A DNA stretch of 64,000 nt from EX4572-165 sp002254885 (GTDB taxonomy: Archaea; Thermoplasmatota; E2; DHVEG-1). Shown one piece after another: positions 34,638-44,317 of the stretch. The position numbers were made by a program, and so were the translations under genes. The first letter of the stretch is position 1; the number at the start of each line of letters is the position of its first letter. Location: the NCBI GenBank assembly GCA_029939595.1, contig JAOZSQ010000004.1, positions 1 through 64,000 on the forward strand, in the 5' to 3' direction. Below the pieces are notes generated by a model. It was not told the origin of the DNA, searched no databases, and saw only the letters and a program-made list of their open reading frames with translations.

Positions 34638-35749
34638 ATTACCGGTTTATAATCAATGATTTTGTAGTAAGTTTCAAACAATGGATTAGATCTAGAGGAA
34701 CAGTTTTCTGGACATTATTATTTCCAATTCTATTAATCTTAATATTCGGGGCGATTTTCTTAGGATCAGATGATATTTCATATAATTTGTATGTACAAGA
34801 TAATGATGATTCTATGTCATCTACTCAGTTTATTGGAATTCTAGAAAACATTTCAGTTCTAAATATTAAGACTATTGATAACTCAGAAGACATTAAAGAA
34901 TATATGAAGGATAATGATATTTCAACTGCGATAATGATCCCGCAAGGTTTTGAACAAACCATATTTCAATATAAGACAAATCCTGATGATGAAATACATA
35001 TAGATATAACCTTTTTTTATGATCCATCTGAACAATCAACAATGTCAGTTATGCAAAATATTTTATCAAGTACAATTTATGAATATAATTTAATTCTAGA
35101 AGAAAGTCATAAAGTTATTGGAATAAGTCAAGAAACAACTCTGCAGGAAGATTTTAGTTACATTGATTTCTTTATACCTGGTATCATTGGTCTTACAATA
35201 ATGAACTCTTGCATTTATGGAAGTATTGAACGAAATACCAAATTTCGAAAAGCAGGGATCTTGCGAAAAATGTTAACAATGCCTGTTAGTAGAACAGAAT
35301 GGATAATTGCAAAGATGTTATTTATGCTGTTTTTATCATTCCTTTCAACATTTGTTATTCTGATATTTGGCGTACTTGTTTGGGATCTTAGTATACATAT
35401 CACACTTTTTGCATTTATCCTAGTAATTGCTACAAGTTTCATGTTTTCAGGGATGGGAATGATTATTAGTAGATTTGTAAAAGATGAAGAAACTGCTGAT
35501 ATGGCAGGTGGTGCGATTTCATTTCCTATGATGTTTCTAGCTGGAACCTTTTTTCCATTAGAACAAATGGATCATATACTGCAAATAATTGCACAAGTTC
35601 TCCCCCTCTATTATGTTAATGAGGGTTTGAGAAATGCGATGGTATATGCAAATTTTGATAAAGCTTTATGGTTCACAGGAATTGTATCAATCTTTGCAAT
35701 AGTATTTTTCATGGCAGGGGCATTATTAACTAAATGGGATGAAAATTAA
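34634..35749 (+). CDS. ABC-2 type transporter permease
   Basis: 371 residues. There is one N-terminal helix (about 22-45), a large extracytoplasmic loop (about 50-175), then five further helices ending at the C-terminus. This is the plan of ABC-2 permeases. The conserved RNTKFRKAGILRKMLTMPVSRTEWI coupling region and AGTFFPLEQMP-like segment (AGTFFPLEQMDHIL) support it. It is translationally coupled to the ATPase by a 4-base overlap; the exported substrate is unknown. Its stop overlaps the end of the convergent gene by 4 bases. Confidence 0.92.
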   Translation: MNYRFIINDFVVSFKQWIRSRGTVFWTLLFPILLILIFGAIFLGSDDISYNLYVQDNDDSMSSTQFIGILENISVLNIKTIDNSEDIKEYMKDNDISTAIMIPQGFEQTIFQYKTNPDDEIHIDITFFYDPSEQSTMSVMQNILSSTIYEYNLILEESHKVIGISQETTLQEDFSYIDFFIPGIIGLTIMNSCIYGSIERNTKFRKAGILRKMLTMPVSRTEWIIAKMLFMLFLSFLSTFVILIFGVLVWDLSIHITLFAFILVIATSFMFSGMGMIISRFVKDEETADMAGGAISFPMMFLAGTFFPLEQMDHILQIIAQVLPLYYVNEGLRNAMVYANFDKALWFTGIVSIFAIVFFMAGALLTKWDEN

Positions 35750-37836
35750 CGATACTGCTTAGGTAAAATGAAATGTGTGTTTTTGAAAAATGAAAAATCC
35801 ATATGGTCCCAGTCATCAAAGTCACCTGGACCATGTGATCCATCTGAAAAACCAAGAATCAGATATGTATAAAAATAATTCATACAACTTCTATAATTCA
35901 GATATTTAAACCATTGAATAGTAAATGGCAAGGTAGCAATTTTATTATCATTTCCGCCATGATCATCAACTGTTAAACCAAGAGTGTGGCCAAGTTCATG
36001 AATGGATGCACCTATTATGAATCGTTGCCTAGGATATGGTATTTCAAATTGATTTTTCAAAATATCAGCAGATATGCAAAATGAATCAAGAGCATCACAC
36101 CCGATAAAGGAAAAACCGCTTGAAGGTCCATAATCACAAATTAGTCCATAATGAAAAATTCCTTTTCGTGGATTATTAATATCATTATGTAAAAAATAAT
36201 CCCAATAGAAATCTTTTAAATCTGCAAAAGAAAAATTTGAGGTGTACGGTATTTGCTCTCCACCATCTAGATTCCCTACATCAATGTGCAATGAGATATT
36301 ATTTTCCTTAAAAATTTCAACAGCTTTTTTGATATACTCTTCACTTGGTTTATTTGATTCAGTTGAATTTGATTGTGATTCTATCCAATCAAACTCTAAA
36401 AATATATCCTTTTGAAATGGATGCGAACCATATTGATCAGTATAACATTCCTCAACATTGGATAAACCATCATTATCTGGATCTAAATTCAAATGATTGT
36501 CAAAAACCGATGGGTTATATCCATATTTTGTTTCCCATAAATCAGCAGCACCATCTCCATCTGTGTCTTTTCCTGAGATTGAAGAATATCGATCAATTGA
36601 TCTATCATTATATGGAATATTATCAAATAGAGGTGCTTTCCATGATGCTCCATTTTGTTCAATTTTATTAAATTCCCAAGGTATAAAATCCACTTGACTC
36701 TTTTTTTGTTTAATATTATCTTGTTGATTTCTTTCTATAAAACCTGGTCCAAATTGTGACCCCCACCAATTCTTCTCAGCATCACAAATGGCACGTTCTG
36801 AGTAAACACCACAAATTGAGTTGTATATATTATTCTTTTGAAATGATATCTGACTTTGGGAATTGTAGATACTTATTCGTAGATTCTTCGAAATATTGCA
36901 ATGTTTAATGGATATATTTTGGGATTGATCCATAATTAAAAATCCTGCATGGGTGTTATATGAAATTGTTGAATGTTTAATAGATATATTTTGACAAAAG
37001 GAACTTTTCAATCCAAAGCCATTATGGGATATAATGCAATTATCGAAAGAAATTGAATTGCACGATTCTAAAAAAAATCCTCCTTGATTGTCATTGTTAT
37101 TGTACGCAGCAGATTTTGTTATTGACATTTCTGATGATTTTTCAATATAGTAACCAATGCCATTTGTATGGGCTAAACAACCTGCAATAGAAGTATTTGT
37201 TGAATCTATGATTTGGATTCCAATTCCATTATGAAAAAATGAGCAGTTGGTAATGGTTGTATCTCTGGAATTGACAAGAGATATTCCGGCCCCATTAGTT
37301 TGAAAATGATGATTTTTGATGCTGTTGTTTGTTTGATTGCTGATATATATGCCATTTTTCGTTCGATAAAATTGGCAATTAACTATTGTGTTGTTGGATG
37401 ATTCAAGTAAAATTCCAGAATCATGTATATTTCCTCCTGAATTTTGTAAAGTAATATCTGAGATTGTTATGTGATCTGATTGCAAATGTAATATTGATGA
37501 ATGATAATCTCCATCAATAATGGTTGTATTTTTCTGTTGACCTATTAATGTTATCTGTTTAGAAATAAGGATGTTTTCGTGATATATTCCCTGAAAAATA
37601 TAGATGACATCTTCCTCATCTGCATGATGAACCCCATCTTTGATGAATTGATATGGTCTATCAATTGATCCATCCCACGGGCCATTGGAATTGGCTCCAT
37701 CAACATAAATTGTATGGTCTAAGATGATCTGTTCAATTTGTTTTATATCTTCTGAAATGATGCCATTACTTGAGATTAACGAAGTGGAAAATAACAATAA
37801 TATCAATACATATGAAAAATATCTATTTATGCCCAT
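35746..37836 (-). CDS. Exported beta-helix protein fused to a zinc metallopeptidase
   Basis: 696 residues with a signal peptide (about 1-30). The N-terminal half starts with VDGANSNGPWDGSIDRPYQFIKDG, followed by about 12 NosD-type right-handed beta-helix turns (about 45-370). A DTDGDGAADLWETKYGYNP ... DPDNDGLSNVEE segment (about 425-465) looks like calcium-binding thrombospondin type 3 repeats. The C-terminal domain contains HELGHTLGLTVDDH, an HExxHxxGx(n)H-type metzincin zinc site. It would be a secreted peptidase attached to a carbohydrate- or surface-binding beta-helix. It shares the DGPWDGS-type module start with the cyclophilin fusion at 19293-20810. Confidence 0.87.
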   Translation of the reverse strand: MGINRYFSYVLILLLFSTSLISSNGIISEDIKQIEQIILDHTIYVDGANSNGPWDGSIDRPYQFIKDGVHHADEEDVIYIFQGIYHENILISKQITLIGQQKNTTIIDGDYHSSILHLQSDHITISDITLQNSGGNIHDSGILLESSNNTIVNCQFYRTKNGIYISNQTNNSIKNHHFQTNGAGISLVNSRDTTITNCSFFHNGIGIQIIDSTNTSIAGCLAHTNGIGYYIEKSSEMSITKSAAYNNNDNQGGFFLESCNSISFDNCIISHNGFGLKSSFCQNISIKHSTISYNTHAGFLIMDQSQNISIKHCNISKNLRISIYNSQSQISFQKNNIYNSICGVYSERAICDAEKNWWGSQFGPGFIERNQQDNIKQKKSQVDFIPWEFNKIEQNGASWKAPLFDNIPYNDRSIDRYSSISGKDTDGDGAADLWETKYGYNPSVFDNHLNLDPDNDGLSNVEECYTDQYGSHPFQKDIFLEFDWIESQSNSTESNKPSEEYIKKAVEIFKENNISLHIDVGNLDGGEQIPYTSNFSFADLKDFYWDYFLHNDINNPRKGIFHYGLICDYGPSSGFSFIGCDALDSFCISADILKNQFEIPYPRQRFIIGASIHELGHTLGLTVDDHGGNDNKIATLPFTIQWFKYLNYRSCMNYFYTYLILGFSDGSHGPGDFDDWDHMDFSFFKNTHFILPKQYR

Positions 37837-37918
37837 AATATCATATTATATTACAGATGTCCAATATATAAATATATGTTTATCATTTTATAAAAAAAGA
37901 AAAAATGAGTACTGATTT

Positions 37919-38170
37919 TTATTCGTCTCCTGAGAGACTCCTAGTACTAATTAATGTTTTTGAATCAGACACTCCTTTTAATGAACGGATTTTTTTCAGA
38001 ACAACGTCACCTATCATATTGATGTTTTCAGTACGAATTTTAATTAAGATATCATATTCACCAAATAATGGATGAACTTCAACTATCTCTTCAATTTCTT
38101 TATCAAGTGCTCTGAACACTTCTTTTTCATAAAGTGGGCTTATTGATAGTAATGCAAATCCAGTTGCCAT
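37919..38170 (-). CDS. Stand-alone Lrp/AsnC ligand-binding (RAM) domain
   Basis: 83 residues matching the C-terminal effector domain of Lrp/AsnC regulators: ATGFALLSISPLYEKEVFRAL, then HPLFGEYDILIKI and a final strand SDSKTLIST. No DNA-binding domain is present. Such stand-alone RAM proteins bind amino acids and may interact with full Lrp proteins. A second, Trp-rich tandem version is at 12413-12964. Confidence 0.88.
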   Translation of the reverse strand: MATGFALLSISPLYEKEVFRALDKEIEEIVEVHPLFGEYDILIKIRTENINMIGDVVLKKIRSLKGVSDSKTLISTRSLSGDE

Positions 38171-38323
38171 GCAATTCCGAATAAAATCATATGATATTAG
38201 TGTTTTGATGTTAATTCATGATTTTCGAATTCATGAGAAAATTTATTTTTTATGGAATATAAAAAACACTTTTATATACCCTGTAGAAATATCGATGAAT
38301 AAAATGAAAAGGTGATTGAAATA

Positions 38324-39313
38324 ATGAATCCCATAAAAAAAATGATTTTGCCAATATCTGTACTATTTTTAATATTGGCAATATGTACCCCGTTAACAAT
38401 GGCTGATGAGAATAAAGATATTACAGATGATACTGATGATGTAATTTATACCAATGCATTAGCTGAAACAGAAGATATGTTGGAATATGTAAGCAGACCT
38501 AATGTTGATATTGTAAAAATAACCTATATTCATTCTGATAATTCAGAAGAAGCTACACTGATCCTGGAAGTTGGTGGAATCATCGAAAACATTAACGATT
38601 TTGAAAATCCAGATCTCGATGATCTAAATATTACTGGAAGAACAATTACATATGTGATGGATTTAGAGACATCTAAAAAAACATATTCAATAGAATATTT
38701 AAATGAAACATGTAGTGTTAATGGAGAAACCGCAAGTTTTGAAGTTGATGGATCTACATTATCAATAACTTTTAATTTAACTGCATTCAATGAAACATTT
38801 GTCTCATTGATTGGATATACCACTGAGTTTGAATTAGCATCGTTAATGGATATGAAGATTTATATGGATGTAGCACCAAATTCGGCATTGTTTATCGCAA
38901 CGATTGATGCAGATTATACTGGAGAAGTAAATGAACAAATATCCTTTTCTGGTACATATGACGATTTATTAGAGTTGTCTACTGGACCATATACTTATAC
39001 ATGGGACTGGGACGATGGAAGTCCTGATGAAACAGGCCAAAACCCAACACACACATTTAATACACCTATACCATATAATGTTACATTAACTATTGAAGAT
39101 TCGTCAGGTTTAAGTGCTTCTGCGACTCATCGAATTACAATTTCTGAAGGGTCGAGCAGTTCCAATAATGGAAATGGCGATAATGGTGATAATGGTGATA
39201 ATGGTGACGACTCATCAGACGATGATGGATCAAGTATGATGTTATTTGTAGGTGTTGTTATCGTTATTGTTATTATTGGAGTAATTGCTCTTTTAGTGGT
39301 TATAAGGCGTTAA
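38324..39313 (+). CDS. PKD-domain surface protein with C-terminal membrane anchor
   Basis: About 329 residues from the ATG at 38324 (after GGTGA, 8 bases away; the GTG at 38312 is an alternative). It has a signal peptide (1-28), then an unrecognised beta-rich domain (about 40-200). A PKD domain follows (about 200-290, with YTWDWDDGSPDETGQNPTHTF). A low-complexity Asn-Gly-Asp and Ser-Asp linker precedes the hydrophobic anchor MMLFVGVVIVIVIIGVIAL and the Arg-Arg end. It is probably a surface adhesin or scaffold. The linker is made by three exact 9-base repeats. Confidence 0.82.
   Translation: MNPIKKMILPISVLFLILAICTPLTMADENKDITDDTDDVIYTNALAETEDMLEYVSRPNVDIVKITYIHSDNSEEATLILEVGGIIENINDFENPDLDDLNITGRTITYVMDLETSKKTYSIEYLNETCSVNGETASFEVDGSTLSITFNLTAFNETFVSLIGYTTEFELASLMDMKIYMDVAPNSALFIATIDADYTGEVNEQISFSGTYDDLLELSTGPYTYTWDWDDGSPDETGQNPTHTFNTPIPYNVTLTIEDSSGLSASATHRITISEGSSSSNNGNGDNGDNGDNGDDSSDDDGSSMMLFVGVVIVIVIIGVIALLVVIRR
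39179..39205 (+). repeat. Three tandem 9-base repeats in the PKD protein linker
   Basis: Three exact copies of GATAATGGT encode Asp-Asn-Gly repeats in the linker before the membrane anchor. This is a slippage-prone microsatellite inside a coding sequence, so linker length may vary between strains. Confidence 0.8.
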
Positions 39314-39336
39314 TCGCCTCTTTTTCCCTTTCTTTT
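39305..39336 (+). terminator. Hairpin and T-rich terminator after the PKD protein gene
   Basis: AGGCG-TTAAT-CGCCT (39305-39319) is a perfect stem-loop over the stop codon, followed by TCTTTTT, CCCTTTC and a 7-base T-run near 39332-39338. It is well placed to end transcription before the M18 peptidase gene. Confidence 0.6.
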
Positions 39337-39400
39337 TTTCGTTTTAGGATAGTTTTTTATTATAGTTCTATGTTTCCTGTTTTAATTTTGAGGAATTGGC

Positions 39401-40744
39401 ATGGATGAAGAGAAATCAGAGTTTGGATATACAAAAAAATCTGCTTGGGAATGTTTTTCAGATGAACAGATCCAAGAAGCTTATTCATTTTGTGAGGGTT
39501 ATAAAGATTTTTTAGGAAAAGTTAAAACTGAACGCGAGGCAATTGATGTAATATCAAAAATAACTGAACATCATAACAGAAAAACCTATGTCAATAAACA
39601 TGCATCCGCTGCAATTATTACAAAAGGTTTAAAACCTCTTTCTGAGGGTTTGCGAATAATTATTTCACATGTTGATTCTCCTCGCCTTGATTTAAAACAG
39701 ATCCCTCTTTTTGAGGATTCTGAAAGCAATCTTGCAATGTTTCAAACACATTATTATGGTGGAATTAAAAAGTTTCAATGGGTGACTATTCCTCTTTCAA
39801 TACATGGAGTTGTAATTAAAAAAGATGGATCAAAAGTAACATTTAGTCTTGGTGAAGACATTAATGATCCAGTTTTTTTTGTTCCTGATTTACTTCCTCA
39901 TCTTTCCCATAAAATTCAAGATAATAAGAAATTGAAGGATGCTATTCAGGGTGAATATCTGGATTTAGCTATTGGAACAAAATTAGATAAAAATAGTGAA
40001 AAAAATAAATTAAAAAATGCGATTTTAAATAAGCTTCATGAAGAATATGGATTGATTGAAGAGGATTTTATTTCTGCTGAGCTTGAAATTGTCCCCTCTT
40101 TTAAGCCTCGGGATGTTGGTTTTGATCGATCAATGATTGGTGCTTATGGCCAGGATGATCGTGTTTGTGCATATACTTCGTTAAAAGCAGTATTAGATGT
40201 TGAAAATCCAAATTATACATCGATTGTTTTATTTGTTGATAAAGAGGAAATCGGAAGTGAAGGGAATACTTCTGCGCAATCAGCAACATTTTTACGATCA
40301 TTAATTACAGAAATTGACCCTAATGTGGATATTGATAAAGTTATGCTTAATTCAAAAGTGATTTCCGCAGATGTTGATGCAGCTATCACGCCTAATTATA
40401 CAGAGGTCTTTGAATTAAAAAATGCATCTGCAATTGGAAAGGGAATTTCCATGTCAAAATATACCGGACATGGTGGGAAATATAGTGCAAATGATGCATC
40501 AGCAGAATACGTCGGTGAAATTAGAAGGATGCTTAATGATCATCAGATCCCATGGCAAACAGGAGAATTAGGGAAGGTAGATAATGGTGGAGGTGGAACG
40601 GTTGCAAAATATTTTTCCAGACTTGGAATGTCAGTTATTGATGTCGGACCTCCGGTTCTCTGTATGCATGCGCCATTTGAAATCACAAGTAAATTGGATG
40701 TATATGCCTGTTATTTAACATATAAAGCATTTCTTACACAATAA
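39401..40744 (+). CDS. M18-family aminopeptidase
   Basis: 447-residue cytosolic metal aminopeptidase that would release N-terminal residues from peptides. Family motifs are HVDSPRLDLKQ (first metal His/Asp), GAYGQDDRVCAYTSL (Asp ligand), DKEEIGSEGNTSAQS (catalytic Glu-Glu region), ISADVDAAITPNY and the C-terminal GPPVLCMHAPFEI with the last His ligand. The length fits. It probably uses peptides produced by the exported peptidases in this region. Confidence 0.93.
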   Translation: MDEEKSEFGYTKKSAWECFSDEQIQEAYSFCEGYKDFLGKVKTEREAIDVISKITEHHNRKTYVNKHASAAIITKGLKPLSEGLRIIISHVDSPRLDLKQIPLFEDSESNLAMFQTHYYGGIKKFQWVTIPLSIHGVVIKKDGSKVTFSLGEDINDPVFFVPDLLPHLSHKIQDNKKLKDAIQGEYLDLAIGTKLDKNSEKNKLKNAILNKLHEEYGLIEEDFISAELEIVPSFKPRDVGFDRSMIGAYGQDDRVCAYTSLKAVLDVENPNYTSIVLFVDKEEIGSEGNTSAQSATFLRSLITEIDPNVDIDKVMLNSKVISADVDAAITPNYTEVFELKNASAIGKGISMSKYTGHGGKYSANDASAEYVGEIRRMLNDHQIPWQTGELGKVDNGGGGTVAKYFSRLGMSVIDVGPPVLCMHAPFEITSKLDVYACYLTYKAFLTQ

Positions 40745-40844
40745 AAAATATTCATACTATTTAAAACATGAAACATTAAAAGTATTTAAATTACCTGGAA
40801 AAATATATATAATAGTGATGTTTAACATATCATGTTTGCGTAAG

Positions 40845-40852
40845 TTTTATAT
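40845..40852 (+). promoter_or_regulatory. TATA box of the TFB-RlmE operon
   Basis: TTTTATAT lies 67-74 bases before the TFB ATG at 40919. A second AT-rich site, AATATATATAAT, is near 40802. A GAAAGAGG ribosome site occurs 8-15 bases before the ATG. The choice between the two boxes is not certain. Confidence 0.4.
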
Positions 40853-40918
40853 GGTACTTATTTTATTTGCTTGAAAGCGTATCATACTTTAATGATCTGG
40901 TGAAAGAGGTTTTTTTAA

Positions 40919-41872
40919 ATGATCCAAACAAAATCTAGAAAAAATAAGAATAAACAAAATATTGAGGAAATCACTCGATGTCCTGAATGTAGTAGTACCC
41001 ATTTAACAAGGGATTATTCAAGGGGAGAATTGGTTTGTGAGGAATGTGGTCTAGTTATTGATGAAGATTTTATAGATCATGGGCCTGAATGGCGTGCATT
41101 TGATAGTGATCAGCGAGAAAAACGTGCTCGTGTTGGAGCTCCTATGACATATACTATTCATGATAAAGGTCTTTCAACAATGATTGGGTGGAAAAATCGT
41201 GATTCATATGGAAAATCCATTCCAACAAGAAACAGAGCACAATTATATCGATTAAGAAAATGGCAACGACGTATAAGAATCAGTGATGCAACAGAACGGA
41301 ATCTTGCATTTGCATTATCTGAACTTGATCGAATGGCATCAGGTATGGGCCTTCCTCGTAATGTTAGAGAAACTGCTGCAATGATTTATAGAAAGGCAGT
41401 TCTTAAAAACTTAATTCGTGGGCGAAGTATTGAAGGTGTTTCAGCAGCAGCATTATATGCAGCATGTCGACAGTGTAATGTCCCTCGTACTCTTGATGAA
41501 ATCGCAAATGCATCCAGAGTTTCAAGAAAGGAGATCGGTCGAACATATCGATTCATCGCAAGAGAACTAGGATTAAAACTTATGCCAACTTCTCCACAGG
41601 ATTATATCTCAAGGTTTTGCAGTGAACTGAAACTCAGTGGTGATGTTCAAGCAAAATCAATTGAAATCTTAAAGGATGCAGCAGATAAGGAACTTACAAG
41701 TGGTCGAGGACCAACAGGTGTGGCAGCAGCATCAATTTATATTTCTTCAATTCTATGTGGTGAACGAAGAACCCAAAGAGAAGTAGCAGATGTCGCAGGT
41801 GTTACTGAGGTTACGATTCGAAATAGATATAAAGAACTTGCAGAGAGATTAGATATAGATATCATTCTCTAA
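40919..41872 (+). CDS. tfb: Transcription initiation factor TFB
   Basis: 317-residue archaeal homologue of TFIIB that bridges TBP and RNA polymerase at promoters. The N-terminal zinc ribbon has C21/C24/C40/C43 (CPEC ... CEECG). It is followed by the B-reader/linker and two cyclin repeats, each about 85 residues (about 125-205 and 215-305) with AAxIYxxxxL-type motifs (AAMIYRKAV; AAASIYISSIL). The length is typical. The gene is followed 11 bases later by rlmE. Confidence 0.96.
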   Translation: MIQTKSRKNKNKQNIEEITRCPECSSTHLTRDYSRGELVCEECGLVIDEDFIDHGPEWRAFDSDQREKRARVGAPMTYTIHDKGLSTMIGWKNRDSYGKSIPTRNRAQLYRLRKWQRRIRISDATERNLAFALSELDRMASGMGLPRNVRETAAMIYRKAVLKNLIRGRSIEGVSAAALYAACRQCNVPRTLDEIANASRVSRKEIGRTYRFIARELGLKLMPTSPQDYISRFCSELKLSGDVQAKSIEILKDAADKELTSGRGPTGVAAASIYISSILCGERRTQREVADVAGVTEVTIRNRYKELAERLDIDIIL

Positions 41873-41883
41873 ACCCTTTTTTT

Positions 41884-42495
41884 ATGACTCGATGGTATAC
41901 AGAAAAGAAAAGAGAGCATTATTACAAGGATGCAAAGAAACAGGGTTATCGAGCAAGATCGTCCTATAAATTAATACAAATTCAGAAAAAATTTCAGATT
42001 ATATCAAAGGGTGATTATGTTCTTGATCTTGGTGCAGCGCCTGGTGGTTGGAGTCAAGTAGCTGAGGAATATTGTGGTTCAGATGGACAGGTCATTGGAA
42101 TTGATTTATCAAGAATATATTCATTAAAAAATGTGATTTTTTTAAGAGGTGATGTAACAGAGGAATCAACGATTTCTCTTATAAAAGATACAATAGAGCC
42201 TCATCCCGTTAATGTTGTTTTATCAGATATGGCACCGAATATTTCTGGGAATTATTCTCTTGATCATGCTCAAAGTATCTATCTATCGAATCATGCATTA
42301 AATGTGGCAACTACACTTTTAGAAAATAAAGGTCATTTTGTTTGCAAACTTTTTATGGGCGAATCCTTTGAAGATTTTTTAAGTTCTGTAAAAAAATGTT
42401 TTAGAAAGGTTCAATGTTTTTCACCTCAAGCTTCTAGAAAGAGTAGTAGTGAAACATATATTGTTGCTAAATCATTTAATAAAGATAAATCTTAG
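41884..42495 (+). CDS. rlmE: 23S rRNA 2'-O-methyltransferase RlmE (FtsJ family)
   Basis: 203 residues. The K-D-K-E catalytic tetrad fits YKLIQI, LSDMAPN, FVCKLF and SSETYIV. The SAM site is LDLGAAPGGWSQVA. This family methylates the ribose of U2552-equivalent in 23S rRNA. There is no C-terminal TRAM extension, as is seen in some archaeal relatives. It lies 11 bases after tfb on the same strand. Confidence 0.93.
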   Translation: MTRWYTEKKREHYYKDAKKQGYRARSSYKLIQIQKKFQIISKGDYVLDLGAAPGGWSQVAEEYCGSDGQVIGIDLSRIYSLKNVIFLRGDVTEESTISLIKDTIEPHPVNVVLSDMAPNISGNYSLDHAQSIYLSNHALNVATTLLENKGHFVCKLFMGESFEDFLSSVKKCFRKVQCFSPQASRKSSSETYIVAKSFNKDKS

Positions 42496-42674
42496 AAATA
42501 ATGGCCTGTAAAATATCATTATATATTCGAAATTGCAACGTTTATAAAAAATAGTTGAACTGTAACTATTGTTAACTCAATGCATTTTTCTAGGGAAAAC
42601 TTATAAATCATGAAAAGTCATTAATAATACGTATTAGATGACCCTATTAAAGGCCAAAAAAAAGGGGAATAGTA

Positions 42675-43649
42675 ATGACCGACGATTCACTGATGACATT
42701 AGAGCGTTTTTTTCAAGTAACAAAAGAAGATGTTGAAAAGAAAATAATTTCAAAGGTGAAAGATCAACAGATCGTTAAAATTTTACAGGCCGGAAAACGA
42801 CTTCGTCCCCTTATTGCTCAGTTAAGTTTTAAAGTTTGTACGGGTGGAAAAGAGACACCCTATCAATATCAACAATCCATTGAAGGATCCGTTGCCATTG
42901 AGCTTGCGCATACTGCATCTTTGGTTCATGATGATATAATTGATAAAGATACTATGAGGCGAGGGAATGTAGCATTTCATATAGATGCAGGAATACCACG
43001 TGCATTACTCATAGGTCATCGTATGTTATCTATTGGATTTAATATTGCACTAAGTCATGGGCCAATTATTGCAAAATTATATGTTGACACATGGGATGAA
43101 GTTCTTAATGGTGAGCTTGAAGAAGTAGATTATAATCAGACGGAACCAGCACCAGAAAACGGATTTGGCATATCATCAAAATCATCAATTTTTAAGGAAT
43201 ATTTCAAAATCATTAACATGAAAACAGCATCTCTTTACGCTACTGCATGTAAAGCCGGAGCAGTTGAAGCAGAAGCAAAAGGAGAAATTCTTGAAATTCT
43301 TTCGGCATATGGCCGGGAAATCGGACTTGCATATCAACTTGCAGATGATCTGGTGGATCTTGAAAATGGTGAAATGATAGATAGTGTTATCATACCTCTA
43401 TTGACAAGACTTGAAAATAAAAAACTAGATTCAAATTCATTGAAGGCAAAAGCCATCCAAAGAAAACTAACAAAAAATTCAGATAAAATAAAGGAACTAT
43501 ATATTGAGGAAATTAACAGACATATCAAAAGAGCTGAACAACTCAGTAGATCTGATCTTATCCCGCCATCTCACTATGCTGTACTTTTACAAAATGCTCC
43601 TTCATTCATAATTAATAGGATGTTAAAAGAAATCAATGTCACTGTATAA
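42675..43649 (+). CDS. Polyprenyl diphosphate synthase (probable GGPP synthase)
   Basis: 324-residue trans-prenyltransferase making the isoprenoid chains of archaeal lipids. The first Asp-rich motif is VHDDIIDKDTMRRG and the second LADDLVD. The residues 4 and 5 positions before the first motif are Ser and Ala (small), which in this family favours products of C20 or longer rather than C15. It has a TATA-like box (CTTATAAAT, 42600-42608) and an AGGGGAA ribosome site. It probably uses the IPP/DMAPP from the mevalonate genes at 51.9-56.3 kb. Confidence 0.9.
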   Translation: MTDDSLMTLERFFQVTKEDVEKKIISKVKDQQIVKILQAGKRLRPLIAQLSFKVCTGGKETPYQYQQSIEGSVAIELAHTASLVHDDIIDKDTMRRGNVAFHIDAGIPRALLIGHRMLSIGFNIALSHGPIIAKLYVDTWDEVLNGELEEVDYNQTEPAPENGFGISSKSSIFKEYFKIINMKTASLYATACKAGAVEAEAKGEILEILSAYGREIGLAYQLADDLVDLENGEMIDSVIIPLLTRLENKKLDSNSLKAKAIQRKLTKNSDKIKELYIEEINRHIKRAEQLSRSDLIPPSHYAVLLQNAPSFIINRMLKEINVTV

Positions 43650-44307
43650 ATTCTTGTTTTTTCTTTTTATTGTTTCTTCTATACAAGTATATAATTATAC
43701 CAATGATAAATATTGATGCAATGATTATTAACCCTGCATTTAAATTTTGTAATAAAATTGTTTTTAACGATTCAGCAAAATAAGCAACCAGTGTACAACC
43801 AATAACTGCCCCTAATGTAATTGATATTAACGTAGTCCAGGGTTTCATTCCAATTAAACGACCGACAATAGAGCCTACCATGCCCCCAGATCCTTGAAAC
43901 GGTATCATAACAAATAGCATGATACCAATAAAGCGGAGTGGTTTAATCCAACTATACTTATTAGACGATGTTTTCCCAATACTTTCAACTTTTTTCATAA
44001 ATGTTCCAATCAAGGGAATATTTTTTGCAAGGTCATAATTCCAGATTAAAAATAGGGCGACAATAAAATCAACAAAAGCAATAGATAATGCCATTACCAA
44101 TGGATGAATTCCAACTAAAATTCCTGCTGGAATAATAGTTTCTTTACCTAAGGGTGGGAAAAAATATGCAGAAACAAATGACCAATATTTACCTTGCATA
44201 TCATTAACAAATACATAACCAACAAAAGATACAACTCCAATCCCTAAGACAACTGGAAATGTAAGGTGAAATGTTTCAATAACCCATTTTTTTCTCTCAT
44301 CATTCAT
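43639..44307 (-). CDS. Small multidrug export-like membrane protein (DUF/Sm_multidrug_ex type)
   Basis: 222 residues with about five membrane helices. PPLGKETIIPAGILVGIHPL near residue 50 and GSGGMVGSIVGRLIGM near 145 are landmarks of the putative small multidrug export (PF06695-like) family. The substrate is unknown and the name is only an annotation tradition. It is 10 bases downstream of fibrillarin on the same strand. Its 3' end overlaps the convergent prenyl synthase gene by 11 bases. Confidence 0.8.
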   Translation of the reverse strand: MNDERKKWVIETFHLTFPVVLGIGVVSFVGYVFVNDMQGKYWSFVSAYFFPPLGKETIIPAGILVGIHPLVMALSIAFVDFIVALFLIWNYDLAKNIPLIGTFMKKVESIGKTSSNKYSWIKPLRFIGIMLFVMIPFQGSGGMVGSIVGRLIGMKPWTTLISITLGAVIGCTLVAYFAESLKTILLQNLNAGLIIIASIFIIGIIIYLYRRNNKKKKQEFIQ

Positions 44308-44317
44308 CTAGATTTCC

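Noticed and set aside
37837..37918. Small open frame between the metallopeptidase and RAM genes on the plus strand
   Set aside because: Starts inside the metallopeptidase gene on the opposite strand, with no ribosome site or protein-like sequence.
39179..39205. Tandem repeat as possible CRISPR or origin iterons
   Set aside because: In frame within a coding linker (Asn-Gly-Asp) of a surface protein.
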